DNA of 64,000 nucleotides from Halegenticoccus soli (GTDB lineage: Archaea > Halobacteriota > Halobacteria > Halobacteriales > Haloferacaceae): the NCBI RefSeq assembly GCF_002844195.1, contig NZ_PEND01000010.1, positions 61,279 through 125,278 of the forward strand, read 5' to 3'. This document shows positions 7,996 through 15,439 of the stretch, one piece after another. How positions within the stretch are numbered: position 1 is the stretch's first letter; each line of letters opens with the position of its first letter. The position numbers and the translations under genes were made by a program. Under the pieces are notes generated by a model. That model ran no database searches. It was not told where the DNA came from and saw only the letters and a list, made by a program, of their open reading frames with translations.

Positions 7996-8661
7996 TCACT
8001 CGCCCGACTCCGCGGAATCGCCGTCCAGAACGTTCTCGAGGACGGTCGCCTCAGCGCGGCGGAGGCGCTCGGAGAGCGCCTGACTCGAAACGTCGAAGTC
8101 GTCGGCGAGCTCCGTCAAGGTCGTCCGGCGGGGGACGTCGAAGTACCCCCGCTCGAACGCGACCGCGAGCGCTTCGTACTGCTCCGCGGAGAGGTCCGCG
8201 CTCCGGCCGCGGCCGTCGCTTTCGGAGTAGATGGACCGGAGGTGGACGGGGGTCTCCCGTTCGCGTAACTGGTCGTAGACGCGCGAGATCGCGGCTTTGT
8301 CGAGCGCTCGCATGCAGAGTTCCCACCCGGCGGCGGTGATCGTCCCCCGGACGAGGATCGTGTCGTGGTCGTAAAACAGGGTCGAAAAGAGGGATTCGAG
8401 CTCGTCGTCCGCGAGGGAGACTCGGTAAAGCCGATCCGAGTCGATCGTCGCGATCGGCGAGACCCGGCTGACCGTCGGATCGGCTTCGGCGTCCGATTCG
8501 AACCGGTCGAACTCGTCTCCGGTCGCCCAGACGAGGAGTTTGGCGCTCTTCTCTCCGACGAACGGGAACTGGCCGGGCTCGACGGTCAGATCCATGTCCG
8601 GAACGGCGTCTAGCGCCCGCCGGAGTACCGTGGATTTGATCGAGAGTGTGGCGGTGATCAT
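7996..8661 (-). CDS. bacterio-opsin activator (HTH_10) family transcription regulator
   Basis: A 221-residue protein starting MITATLSIKSTVL. The C-terminal 55 residues match the HTH_10 domain of Bat-type regulators very closely: LSAEQYEALAVAFERGYFDV and PRRTTLTELADDFDVSSQ, followed by SERLRRAEATVLENVL. The N-terminal 150 residues form the usual HTH_10-partner sensory region, with no PAS or GAF domain evident. Haloarchaea carry many such regulators and the target cannot be deduced. An upstream ATG at 8760 would add 33 Arg-rich residues, but family members start at the M-I-x-A motif, so 8661 is preferred. Confidence 0.85.
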   Translation of the reverse strand: MITATLSIKSTVLRRALDAVPDMDLTVEPGQFPFVGEKSAKLLVWATGDEFDRFESDAEADPTVSRVSPIATIDSDRLYRVSLADDELESLFSTLFYDHDTILVRGTITAAGWELCMRALDKAAISRVYDQLRERETPVHLRSIYSESDGRGRSADLSAEQYEALAVAFERGYFDVPRRTTLTELADDFDVSSQALSERLRRAEATVLENVLDGDSAESGE

Positions 8662-8864
8662 TGCGGTGAATCGTCTTGTCGCTGATAGTGTGGTGGCGCG
8701 TCGAGCGTTTACTCGGACCGTAGGAAAGATGCGCACGCGCTCGGAATTAACAGTTTCCACTCATCGCGTAAACGGTAATCGGAATTCGCGGGCGAACGGC
8801 GGTCGACGCGTCCGACCCTTCGACGCGCGGTTACGCGGTCCCCGGGACGCCTTCGCGGCGCGTT

Positions 8865-9098
8865 CTACGGTTCCCGCTCCGGTCCGTTCGCTCGGTCATC
8901 GATCAGTTCGACCTCGACGAAGTGATCGTCCCCGCGCTCGTCCTCGTGTTCCATCCCGCGTTCGAGGGCGGGGCGCACGCCGTCGACGACCTCCGCGTAC
9001 GAACACGCCACGCAGTCCAACCGATACGAGGGCACGCTCTCGGACGCGTCGCCCTCCGGCGATACGCGCATCTCTCGCGGTTTCGGCCCAGAAGTCAT
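8865..9098 (-). CDS. small CxxC protein, unknown function
   Basis: A 77-residue acidic protein beginning MTSGPKPREMRVSPEG. It has one CxxC pair (LDCVACSY) and a downstream His/Asp/Glu-rich stretch (MEHEDERGDDHFVEVEL) that could complete a metal site. Proteins of this size with one CxxC and a VxLxD-like ending are common in haloarchaea, but I cannot name the family. An AT-richer region (around 9120-9160) lies upstream and could hold its promoter. Confidence 0.55.
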   Translation of the reverse strand: MTSGPKPREMRVSPEGDASESVPSYRLDCVACSYAEVVDGVRPALERGMEHEDERGDDHFVEVELIDDRANGPEREP

Positions 9099-9285
9099 CG
9101 CCCGAATTAGAGCGGCGACTCCCTCTATACGCCGGGTTGATAATTCAACCCTTTTTACGGTCAGCGCCCGCCGCCGCCTTCGATCGAGGTCGCAGATGGA
9201 ATACTCGGACGCGAGACGGGGTGCGGCGTCGGCGCGCTCGCTCCCCCGACCGCGGGTTTAAAACCGTAGCGACGGTACTCCGGGC

Positions 9286-9807
9286 ATGGCCAAGTACTCG
9301 ACGGGACGCGGAGGTGGCGGCGACGACGGCGACAGCTGCGAACTCTGCGGCAAGCGGAGCGGGCGGCTCCGTCGGGCGAACGTCGCCGGCGCGAACCTCC
9401 TCGTGTGCCCCGACTGCGCCCCGCACGGCGAAAACCGCGCGAGGGATCGAAAGCGGGAGGAGTCGAACCGGAGCCGCGACGAGAGCGAGCCGAGCCGGAA
9501 GAAGCGCGCCGCACAGCGGGCCGCCCGGATGTACGACGCGCGGAAGGGCGATCCGACCCGCTGGGAGGAGAAGGGGACGAACTACGAGGAGGACCGCCTG
9601 CCGTACCTCGTCTCGGGTTACGGGAGCCTCGTCGAACGAACGCGGCAGGAGGAGGGGCTGACCGTCGAAGAGCTGGCGGCGGAACTCGACGTCGACGAGG
9701 ACGACCTGCTCGCGGTCGAGCAGGGGCGGGCGACGCGCGCGGGAGTCGGCGGCTCGGTCGTCCGAAAGCTGGAGGACCGGCTCGACCTGCGGCTGACCGA
9801 GGGATGA
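9286..9807 (+). CDS. MBF1-type multiprotein bridging factor (zinc ribbon plus HTH)
   Basis: A 173-residue protein. The N-terminal zinc ribbon has CELC (about residues 18-21) and CPDC (42-45). A charged, disordered middle (RDRKREESNRSRDESEPSRK) follows. The C-terminal Xre-type helix-turn-helix runs from about residue 105: YGSLVERTRQEEGLTVEELA, then LDVDEDDLLAVEQGR. This architecture is the archaeal MBF1 family, thought to link TBP or ribosome-bound factors to gene control. A TATA-like ggtttaaaac lies about 26 bases before ATG 9286, so the mRNA is probably leaderless. Confidence 0.85.
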   Translation: MAKYSTGRGGGGDDGDSCELCGKRSGRLRRANVAGANLLVCPDCAPHGENRARDRKREESNRSRDESEPSRKKRAAQRAARMYDARKGDPTRWEEKGTNYEEDRLPYLVSGYGSLVERTRQEEGLTVEELAAELDVDEDDLLAVEQGRATRAGVGGSVVRKLEDRLDLRLTEG

Positions 9808-9826
9808 GGTAGCACGCTTCGCACGA

Positions 9827-9831
9827 TTTTT
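9827..9831 (+). terminator. T5 run after the MBF1 gene
   Basis: A ttttt run 20 bases after the stop codon, just upstream of the next start at 9857. Archaeal termination commonly uses such oligo-T runs. No strong hairpin is visible. Confidence 0.4.
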
Positions 9832-9856
9832 CTCCCTCGGGCGTCTGCACGCGCCC

Positions 9857-11071
9857 ATGGTAGCACAACGCGCGGCCGCCGAGCCGGACGTTCGGACGTT
9901 CGACGCCGAGGTTCGCTCGGTCGACGGGGCGGAGGTGACGCTGGACCGGACGTACTTCTACGCCGAGAGCGGCGGTCAGCCCGCCGACCGGGGAACCGTG
10001 TCCGGGATCCCGGTCGACGGCGTTCGGACGGCGGGCGACGGAACCGTCGTCCACGTGCTCGCCGAGCAGCCGGCGTTCGGCGCGGGCGACGAGGTGACGT
10101 GCGTCGTCGACGACGCGTTCCGCACCTACTGCATGCGGGCGCACACCGCGAGCCACGTGCTCTACGGCGCGGGCAGGCGGCTGCTCGACGATCTCGGGTA
10201 CGGCGGCTTCGACATCGGCCCCGAGAAGGTGCGCGTCGACTTCCGGACGACAACCGACGTCGACGACGGCGTGCTCGTCGAACTCGAACGCCTGACGAAC
10301 CGGGCGGTCTGGGACTCCCGCGCGGTTTCGTGGGAGGAGGTGCCGGCCGAGGAGGCGCGCGAGCGCGAGGAGGTGGCGTTCAACACGAAGACCGAGGAGG
10401 GCGTCTTCGCCGACTCGGACCGCGTGCGCGTCGTCACCGTCGGCGGGGCGGACGGCGACGCGGAGCCGTGGGACGTGGCCGCCTGCGGCGGGACGCACGT
10501 CTCGAACACCGAGGAGATCGGCCCCGTCGAGGTGCTCGACCGCTCGAATCCGGGGGAGGGCCTCACGCGGATCGAGTTCGCGGTCGGCCCGGCGGCGATC
10601 GATCGCAGGGCGGAGGTGCGGACGGCGGCGTTCGAGACGGCCCGGACGCTCGGAACCGGCGTGGACGACATGGCCGAGCTCGCCGCGACCCTGCGGGACG
10701 AGAAGGCCGAGCTGGAGTCGGAGCTCCGGGAACTGAAAGCCGAGGTGCTCGACGCTCGCCTCGCGGCGTTCCGGACCGCGGAGCGGGACGGGGCGACCTG
10801 GCGCGTCGGGAGCGTGGACGGCTTCGGGCCGAACGAGGTGGGCGAGCGACTGAAGGAGCGCGCGGGGGACCTCGGCGACGTGCTTGTCGCGGTCGGCGAA
10901 CAGGGGTCGACGTTCGTCGCGGTGGCCTCGACCGGCGAGGTGGCGGCCGGAGACGTGGTCGGACGGGTGACGGACGAGTTCGGCGGCGGCGGGGGCGGCG
11001 GACCGACGTTCGCTCAGGGCGGCGGCCTGTCCGCGGATCCGGCGGAGGTCGTCGAGTTCCTCCGCGGGTGA
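9857..11071 (+). CDS. AlaX-type alanyl-tRNA editing protein with DHHA1 tail
   Basis: A 404-residue stand-alone editing protein that deacylates mischarged Ser- or Gly-tRNA(Ala). It lacks the class II aminoacylation core. Seen: an N-terminal TYFYAESGGQPADRG motif of the AlaRS second additional domain; the metal-binding HTASH motif (about residues 97-101); the second zinc motif CGGTH near residue 213; a coiled coil (LAATLRDEKAELESELRELKA); and a Gly-rich DHHA1-like end (GGGGGGPTFAQGGG). Length and order match long AlaX (AlaX-L). It stands alone between MBF1 and an acyl-CoA dehydrogenase. Confidence 0.9.
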   Translation: MVAQRAAAEPDVRTFDAEVRSVDGAEVTLDRTYFYAESGGQPADRGTVSGIPVDGVRTAGDGTVVHVLAEQPAFGAGDEVTCVVDDAFRTYCMRAHTASHVLYGAGRRLLDDLGYGGFDIGPEKVRVDFRTTTDVDDGVLVELERLTNRAVWDSRAVSWEEVPAEEAREREEVAFNTKTEEGVFADSDRVRVVTVGGADGDAEPWDVAACGGTHVSNTEEIGPVEVLDRSNPGEGLTRIEFAVGPAAIDRRAEVRTAAFETARTLGTGVDDMAELAATLRDEKAELESELRELKAEVLDARLAAFRTAERDGATWRVGSVDGFGPNEVGERLKERAGDLGDVLVAVGEQGSTFVAVASTGEVAAGDVVGRVTDEFGGGGGGGPTFAQGGGLSADPAEVVEFLRG

Positions 11072-11185
11072 TCGCCCTCCCTGCCGACTCGGCTCTCCCC
11101 GATTCCGGGGATATCTCCGTGCTACCCCGGGGCACGGATCGAACCGATCAATCATCTTTTTCCACGAGGGACCGAATCCACCAGT

Positions 11186-12334
11186 ATGGCACTGGCAGAC
11201 GCCGGCTCGGCGCTCACGGGCGAGCAGCGAGCCATCCGCGACGTGGTCCGGGAGTTCGCGATCGAGGAGATCCGACCGGGGGCGCGGGAGGCCGACGAAC
11301 GCGAGGCGTTCCCGGAGGACGTGTGGGACGGCCTCGCGGACCTCGACCTGACCGGCCTCACCGTCCCCGAGGAGTACGGCGGCTTCGACGCCGACCGCAC
11401 CACCTACAGCCTCGTCAACGAGGAGGTCGCCTACGGCCAGCTCGCGGTCGCGACGGCCCTCTCCGTGCACTGTCTGGCCACCTCCTGCATCGCCACCTTC
11501 GCCTCCGACGAGCTGAAAGCGGAGTGGCTGCCGAGGATGGCCGAGGGTCGACCGGTCGGGATGTTCGCGCTCTCCGAGCCGCAGGCCGGATCGAACCCGG
11601 CGGAGATGGAGACGGTCGCCCGCCGCGAGGGCGACGAGTACGTGATCGACGGCAAGAAGCAGTGGATCACGAACGGCGAGCGCGGCGGCGTCTGCATCCT
11701 CTTCGCCAAGACCGACCCGGACGACCCCGGTTCCATCACCCAGTTCCTCGTCCCGAAGGACGCGGACGGGCTGGAGGTCGGCAAGAAGGAGCACAAGCTC
11801 GGCCTGCGGGCGTCGGACACGACGGCGCTCGTCTTCGACGGCGTTCGCGTCCCCGCGGAGAACAGGCTCACCGAGGAGGGGCGCGGCCTCTCCGCCGCGT
11901 TCGAGATCCTCACCGGCGGGCGCATCGGCATCGCCTCGCAGGCGGTCGGCGTGGCGCAGGCGGCCTTCGACGAGGCCCGCGAGTACGCGCGAGAGCGCGA
12001 GCAGTTCGACCGGCCGATCGCCGACATCCAGGCCGTCCGCCACAAGTTCGCCGAGATGGGGACCAGACTCCAGGCGTCCCGGCTGCTCGTCCGCGAGGCC
12101 GCGCGGCTGGACGACGCCGGCGAGGATCCGCGGATCGCCGCGTCGATGGCGAAGTACTTCGCCAGCGAGGCCGCGGTCGACGTCTGCAACGAGGCGGTGC
12201 AGATCCACGGCGGCTACGGCTACGTGAGCGAGTTCGACGTGGAACGGTTCTACCGCGACGCGAAGATCACGACCATCTACGAGGGGACGACCGAGATCCA
12301 AAAGAAGATCATCGCGCGCGGCCTGCTGGGCTGA
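11186..12334 (+). CDS. acyl-CoA dehydrogenase
   Basis: A 382-residue FAD flavoenzyme that introduces the alpha-beta double bond into acyl-CoA thioesters. Seen: the FAD/substrate loop MFALSEPQAGSNPAEMET, the QWITNGE motif, EHKLGLRASDTT, and a C-terminal YEGTTEIQKKIIARGLLG whose Glu is the usual catalytic base position of short- and butyryl-CoA dehydrogenases. Length is normal for the family. Electrons from such enzymes pass to ETF, and an ETF system (fixABC) is encoded at 33.1-37.5 kb. Chain-length preference cannot be read from the sequence. Confidence 0.93.
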   Translation: MALADAGSALTGEQRAIRDVVREFAIEEIRPGAREADEREAFPEDVWDGLADLDLTGLTVPEEYGGFDADRTTYSLVNEEVAYGQLAVATALSVHCLATSCIATFASDELKAEWLPRMAEGRPVGMFALSEPQAGSNPAEMETVARREGDEYVIDGKKQWITNGERGGVCILFAKTDPDDPGSITQFLVPKDADGLEVGKKEHKLGLRASDTTALVFDGVRVPAENRLTEEGRGLSAAFEILTGGRIGIASQAVGVAQAAFDEAREYAREREQFDRPIADIQAVRHKFAEMGTRLQASRLLVREAARLDDAGEDPRIAASMAKYFASEAAVDVCNEAVQIHGGYGYVSEFDVERFYRDAKITTIYEGTTEIQKKIIARGLLG

Positions 12335-12433
12335 TAGGGATTATCGTAGCCAGCCGGCGGTTTCGAAGCCCGTCCCTGGGTGGCGTCTCTCGCTTCTTCG
12401 TCGATAATCTATGAACTCCTACGATAACCCTAT
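12334..12433. repeat. inverted repeat pair between two convergent genes
   Basis: The left arm (12334-12349, atagggattatcgtag) and right arm (12419-12433) are inverted copies of about 15 bases with one extra base in the left arm. They enclose roughly 70 bases. The right arm overlaps the last codons of the glycosyltransferase gene. It could be a shared terminator structure or terminal repeats of a MITE-like remnant. Confidence 0.6.
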
Positions 12434-13792
12434 GAGAACCCCGAATTCTCCGATCGACGGCGGGCCCTTGCCGGGCCACTCCCCGCACCGCGCGTCGCGG
12501 AAGTCGCCCCCCGTCTCGTGCACCCAGACGCGCTCCTTCTCGCTGAGCCGGTAGTGACACGTGTCGGGCTTCCGCTTCTCCCAGTAGACGGTTCGAACGT
12601 CCGGGACGCCGGACGGGCGATCGGGAACGTGGCCGAAGTCTGCCACGTCGTGCCGCTCACGCGCGTTCTCCAGCTCCGCTCGCAGCGGCGGATCGGGGGC
12701 GAGATCCCACGCGGGGCCCGACACCACGAGCAGCCCGAGAACGCAGAGCAGGGCGACCCGCCGGGTCGGGCGGAGGGACGCGACGAGCGAGCCGACGCCG
12801 AGCGCGAGAAACGGCAGCCACAGAATCATGTCCAGCGACCCTTCCAGATCCACGAACAGCGCGACGGACCCGTACAGCGCGCCTCCGACGGGAACCCACC
12901 ACGCGCTCGCCGACGACCCGCCGTCGGCCGCGACCGCGGCGCCGACGCGGCGGTCGTTCGGGCGGAACCAGCCGTAGACGGCGACGGGGATCACGACGGT
13001 TCCGTAGCCGAGTTCGAGGGCGATATCGAGGACGCGACCCGGCAGCGTGTACCGTCGCGCGGTGGCCGCCGGCGCGAGCACCGTCTCGACGAAGAGCGGC
13101 ACGAGGGCGTCGGCGAGGGCGAACGGCAGCACGACCGCGACGGCGACGAGCAGTCCCCCGCCGACCGCTCGAACGACCCCTCCGCGACCGGTCCAACTGG
13201 CCGCGATAGCGACGACGAGCGCGGCGATCCCCGCCCCTTGCTGGTGAAACCCGGCCCCGAGCGCGGCGGCGGCGCCGCTCGGGGCCGGTCGGTCTCGGAC
13301 CGCGAGAAAGAGGCTCCAGACGCCGAAGCAGAGCGCGAGGTACTTCGGCCGGATCCCGAAGGGCGGGAACCCGTAGGTCGCCGGCACGACCAGGATGGTC
13401 AATCCGGCGGCGAACGCGGCCGCCCCGTCGCCGGTCAGGTCGTGGGCGAGCCGCCCGACGAGCGCGACGCTCGCGAGCACCGCGGCCGCCGCGACGAGGA
13501 CGCTCAGCGCGTGTAGGACGAGCACGTCGCCGCCGGCGGCGACGGCCAGCGCCGCCGTCACGGCGTACACGAGCGGCGGCTTCAGGTCCCAGAAGTCGAC
13601 GTACGGCACCGCGCCCCGCGAGACGTACCACCCGCCGTGCTGGAACATCGCCGAGTCCGGCGAGACCAGCCACGGCCCGGCCGCGACGGCGACGGCGGTC
13701 GAAACCGCGAGCAGCGACGCTGTGATCGACGCGAGTAGCGCCGACCATCGTCGTTCGAGCAGGCCGCTGGGTGGTGGGCGGCTGTCCGACAT
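12419..13792 (-). CDS. polytopic glycosyltransferase-like membrane protein (Dol-P-mannose mannosyltransferase type)
   Basis: A 457-residue protein with a first span at residues 18-40, then an extracytoplasmic loop PDSAMFQHGGWYVSRGAVPY followed by VDFWDLKPPLVY. The acidic and DxKPP loop after the first span is the hallmark of GT-C lipid-phosphosugar transferases (PMT, ArnT). About ten further hydrophobic spans follow, and a soluble tail (YWEKRKPDTCHYRLSEKERV) ends the protein. The likely role is moving a sugar from a dolichol-phosphate carrier onto a glycan or lipid on the outer face. It is convergent with the acyl-CoA dehydrogenase and divergent from the HAD gene. Confidence 0.75.
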   Translation of the reverse strand: MSDSRPPPSGLLERRWSALLASITASLLAVSTAVAVAAGPWLVSPDSAMFQHGGWYVSRGAVPYVDFWDLKPPLVYAVTAALAVAAGGDVLVLHALSVLVAAAAVLASVALVGRLAHDLTGDGAAAFAAGLTILVVPATYGFPPFGIRPKYLALCFGVWSLFLAVRDRPAPSGAAAALGAGFHQQGAGIAALVVAIAASWTGRGGVVRAVGGGLLVAVAVVLPFALADALVPLFVETVLAPAATARRYTLPGRVLDIALELGYGTVVIPVAVYGWFRPNDRRVGAAVAADGGSSASAWWVPVGGALYGSVALFVDLEGSLDMILWLPFLALGVGSLVASLRPTRRVALLCVLGLLVVSGPAWDLAPDPPLRAELENARERHDVADFGHVPDRPSGVPDVRTVYWEKRKPDTCHYRLSEKERVWVHETGGDFRDARCGEWPGKGPPSIGEFGVLIGLS

Positions 13793-13904
13793 CTGCGGGG
13801 ACCGTTACGGACACTAGCGACGCCGAGACACTTAGGCGGTGAGTCGGCGCGCGTCGCGTCGCCGGATCGAAGCCGTCTTCTCCCGCCGGCGCGCACGTGT
13901 CGGC

Positions 13905-14462
13905 GTGAGCGTGAGTGAAGGGCTCGCCGACTACGACGCGATCGTGTACGACCTCGACGGGACGCTCGTCGACCTCGTCGTGAACTGGGGCGAGGTCGCC
14001 GACGACGCGGCCGCGGTGTTCGAGGACGCGGGGATCGACGCCGACGGACGCGACCTCTGGGGGATGCTCGATCTGGCCGACGAGCACGGCCTCCGCGGGG
14101 AACTGGAGTCTGTCATCGCCGAACACGAGCGGAGCGGGGCGCAGCTCTCGGAGCTCCTCGCGCTGGCGGAGGACGTGGCCGACCACGCCGTCCCCGTCGG
14201 CGTCTGCTCGCTCAACTGCGAGGCGGCGGTCCGCGCGGCGCTCGACGCGCACTCGCTGGCAGAGCACGTCGACGCCGTCGTCGGCCGCGACACGGTGGCG
14301 ACGCGCAAGCCCGACCCCGAACCGCTGCTCGCCACCCTCCGCGAGCTGGGCGTCGAACCGGACCGCGCGCTGTTCGTCGGCGACTCCCGCCGCGACGAAC
14401 GCACCGCCGAGCGGGCGGGCGTCGACTTCCGGTACGTCGACGGCGGCCCGTCCGGGCACTGA
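13905..14462 (+). CDS. HAD-superfamily phosphatase (phosphoglycolate phosphatase-like)
   Basis: A 185-residue HAD hydrolase. Motif I is YDLDGTLVDL, with the first Asp as nucleophile. Motif II is GVCSLN. The Lys of motif III is in ATRKPDPEPLL, and motif IV is FVGDSRRDE. A small helical cap lies between motifs I and II, as in phosphoglycolate phosphatase relatives. The frame is open from GTG 13839, but that adds an Arg-rich stretch. GTG 13905 (V-S-V-S-E-G) or GTG 13911 is the more credible start. The substrate cannot be assigned. Confidence 0.82.
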   Translation: MSVSEGLADYDAIVYDLDGTLVDLVVNWGEVADDAAAVFEDAGIDADGRDLWGMLDLADEHGLRGELESVIAEHERSGAQLSELLALAEDVADHAVPVGVCSLNCEAAVRAALDAHSLAEHVDAVVGRDTVATRKPDPEPLLATLRELGVEPDRALFVGDSRRDERTAERAGVDFRYVDGGPSGH

Positions 14463-14547
14463 GACGGCCGTTCGGGGCACTAAGCCGGCCGTCCAGTTCT
14501 GATCCGATACTGACAGCGAAACTCCGACGAAAACGGTTCTCCGCGGC

Positions 14548-14856
14548 TCAGTCGTCCCCCGCCTCGTCGGCGCGCTCCGTCCCCCCCTCGTCCGGTTCGA
14601 TCTCGTCCGGATCCGACCCGCCGTCGCCGGCGTTCGTCCGGCGGGCGTAGAGGTAGACGGCGACCGCGGTGACCATCCAGACGACCGCGCCCACGCGGAC
14701 CGCGAAGGAGACCCGCGACTCCCACGTCGGGAGGGACGCGCCCGTCGAGAGGGCCGCGACGATCGGCGCGCCGACCAGGATCGTGACCACGAAGGTGACC
14801 TGCATCACCCAGCCGTAGTCGATTCCTTCGGGGTTCGAGCGCTCGACGGGCTGCAC
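14548..14856 (-). CDS. two-span membrane protein, haloarchaeal conserved type
   Basis: A 102-residue protein starting at GTG 14854-14856. It has two hydrophobic spans (about residues 18-38, VTFVVTILVGAPIVAAL, and 50-70, VRVGAVVWMVTAVAVYLY) and an acidic, probably cytoplasmic tail. I recall small conserved haloarchaeal families of this kind (DUF5822-like) but have no functional clue. The promoter lies in the gap shared with the divergent gene at 14987. Confidence 0.6.
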   Translation of the reverse strand: MQPVERSNPEGIDYGWVMQVTFVVTILVGAPIVAALSTGASLPTWESRVSFAVRVGAVVWMVTAVAVYLYARRTNAGDGGSDPDEIEPDEGGTERADEAGDD

Positions 14857-14986
14857 ATCCCTCCCCTGCGGAGCCAGGGGCTAATGCCTGCCGGTTTCCG
14901 CGGGCGGCGCGCGCTCCGAACCCGCCTCCGCCGGGGGCGGCGGACCCGCGGCCGGTCTTATGTTCGTCCGTCGCCTCCGAGCGCTC

Positions 14987-15364
14987 ATGGACGGAGAACT
15001 CGCGTTCGACGAACTCGCCGAGATGGCGTTCGCGGCGGACCCGGCCGTCAGGTGGGTCGCGGTCGGCCGCGCGGGCGACGAGCCGCGGTCGGCGTACCGG
15101 CCGGGCGTCGAACCGGCGAACCCCGACGCGAGCGACGAAGCGGAGGAGCGGATCGTAAACCCGGCGATCCTGACGCTCGCGGAGGGCAGAGGCGAGTGGG
15201 ACGTCGGGGGCGTCGAGTACGTGATCGTCGCCTACGGGGCGGTGACGCAGGTCGTGCTCCGGCTCCCCGAGGGACGACACCTGTCCGTCTCGCTGGAGAA
15301 GACCGCGGACGCGTGTCGGATCGCCGAACGCCTCGTCGATCGGCTCGCGGAGCGCCCCGCGTAG
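14987..15364 (+). CDS. conserved hypothetical protein, possible roadblock/profilin-like fold
   Basis: A 125-residue protein MDGELAFDELAEMAFAADPA. The alternating pattern, with strand-like segments WVAVGRAG, VEYVIVAYGAVTQVVLRL and HLSVSLEKTADACRIAERLV, resembles roadblock/LC7-type small domains. That is a guess from pattern, not a recognised motif. An earlier ATG at 14960 is in frame. However, a TATA-like cttatg sits 25-30 bases before 14987, so the leaderless start at 14987 is preferred. Confidence 0.55.
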   Translation: MDGELAFDELAEMAFAADPAVRWVAVGRAGDEPRSAYRPGVEPANPDASDEAEERIVNPAILTLAEGRGEWDVGGVEYVIVAYGAVTQVVLRLPEGRHLSVSLEKTADACRIAERLVDRLAERPA

Positions 15365-15439
15365 CCGACGGGCCCCGCGCCGCACGCGCGCCCCGTCACG
15401 CGCCCCCTCGAGGGATCCGAGGCGGTGACCGGCGAGCCG

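Noticed and set aside
8662..8760. 33-residue upstream extension of the Bat-type regulator
   Set aside because: It is Arg- and Thr-rich with no match to the family's N-terminus; ATG 8661 gives the usual beginning.
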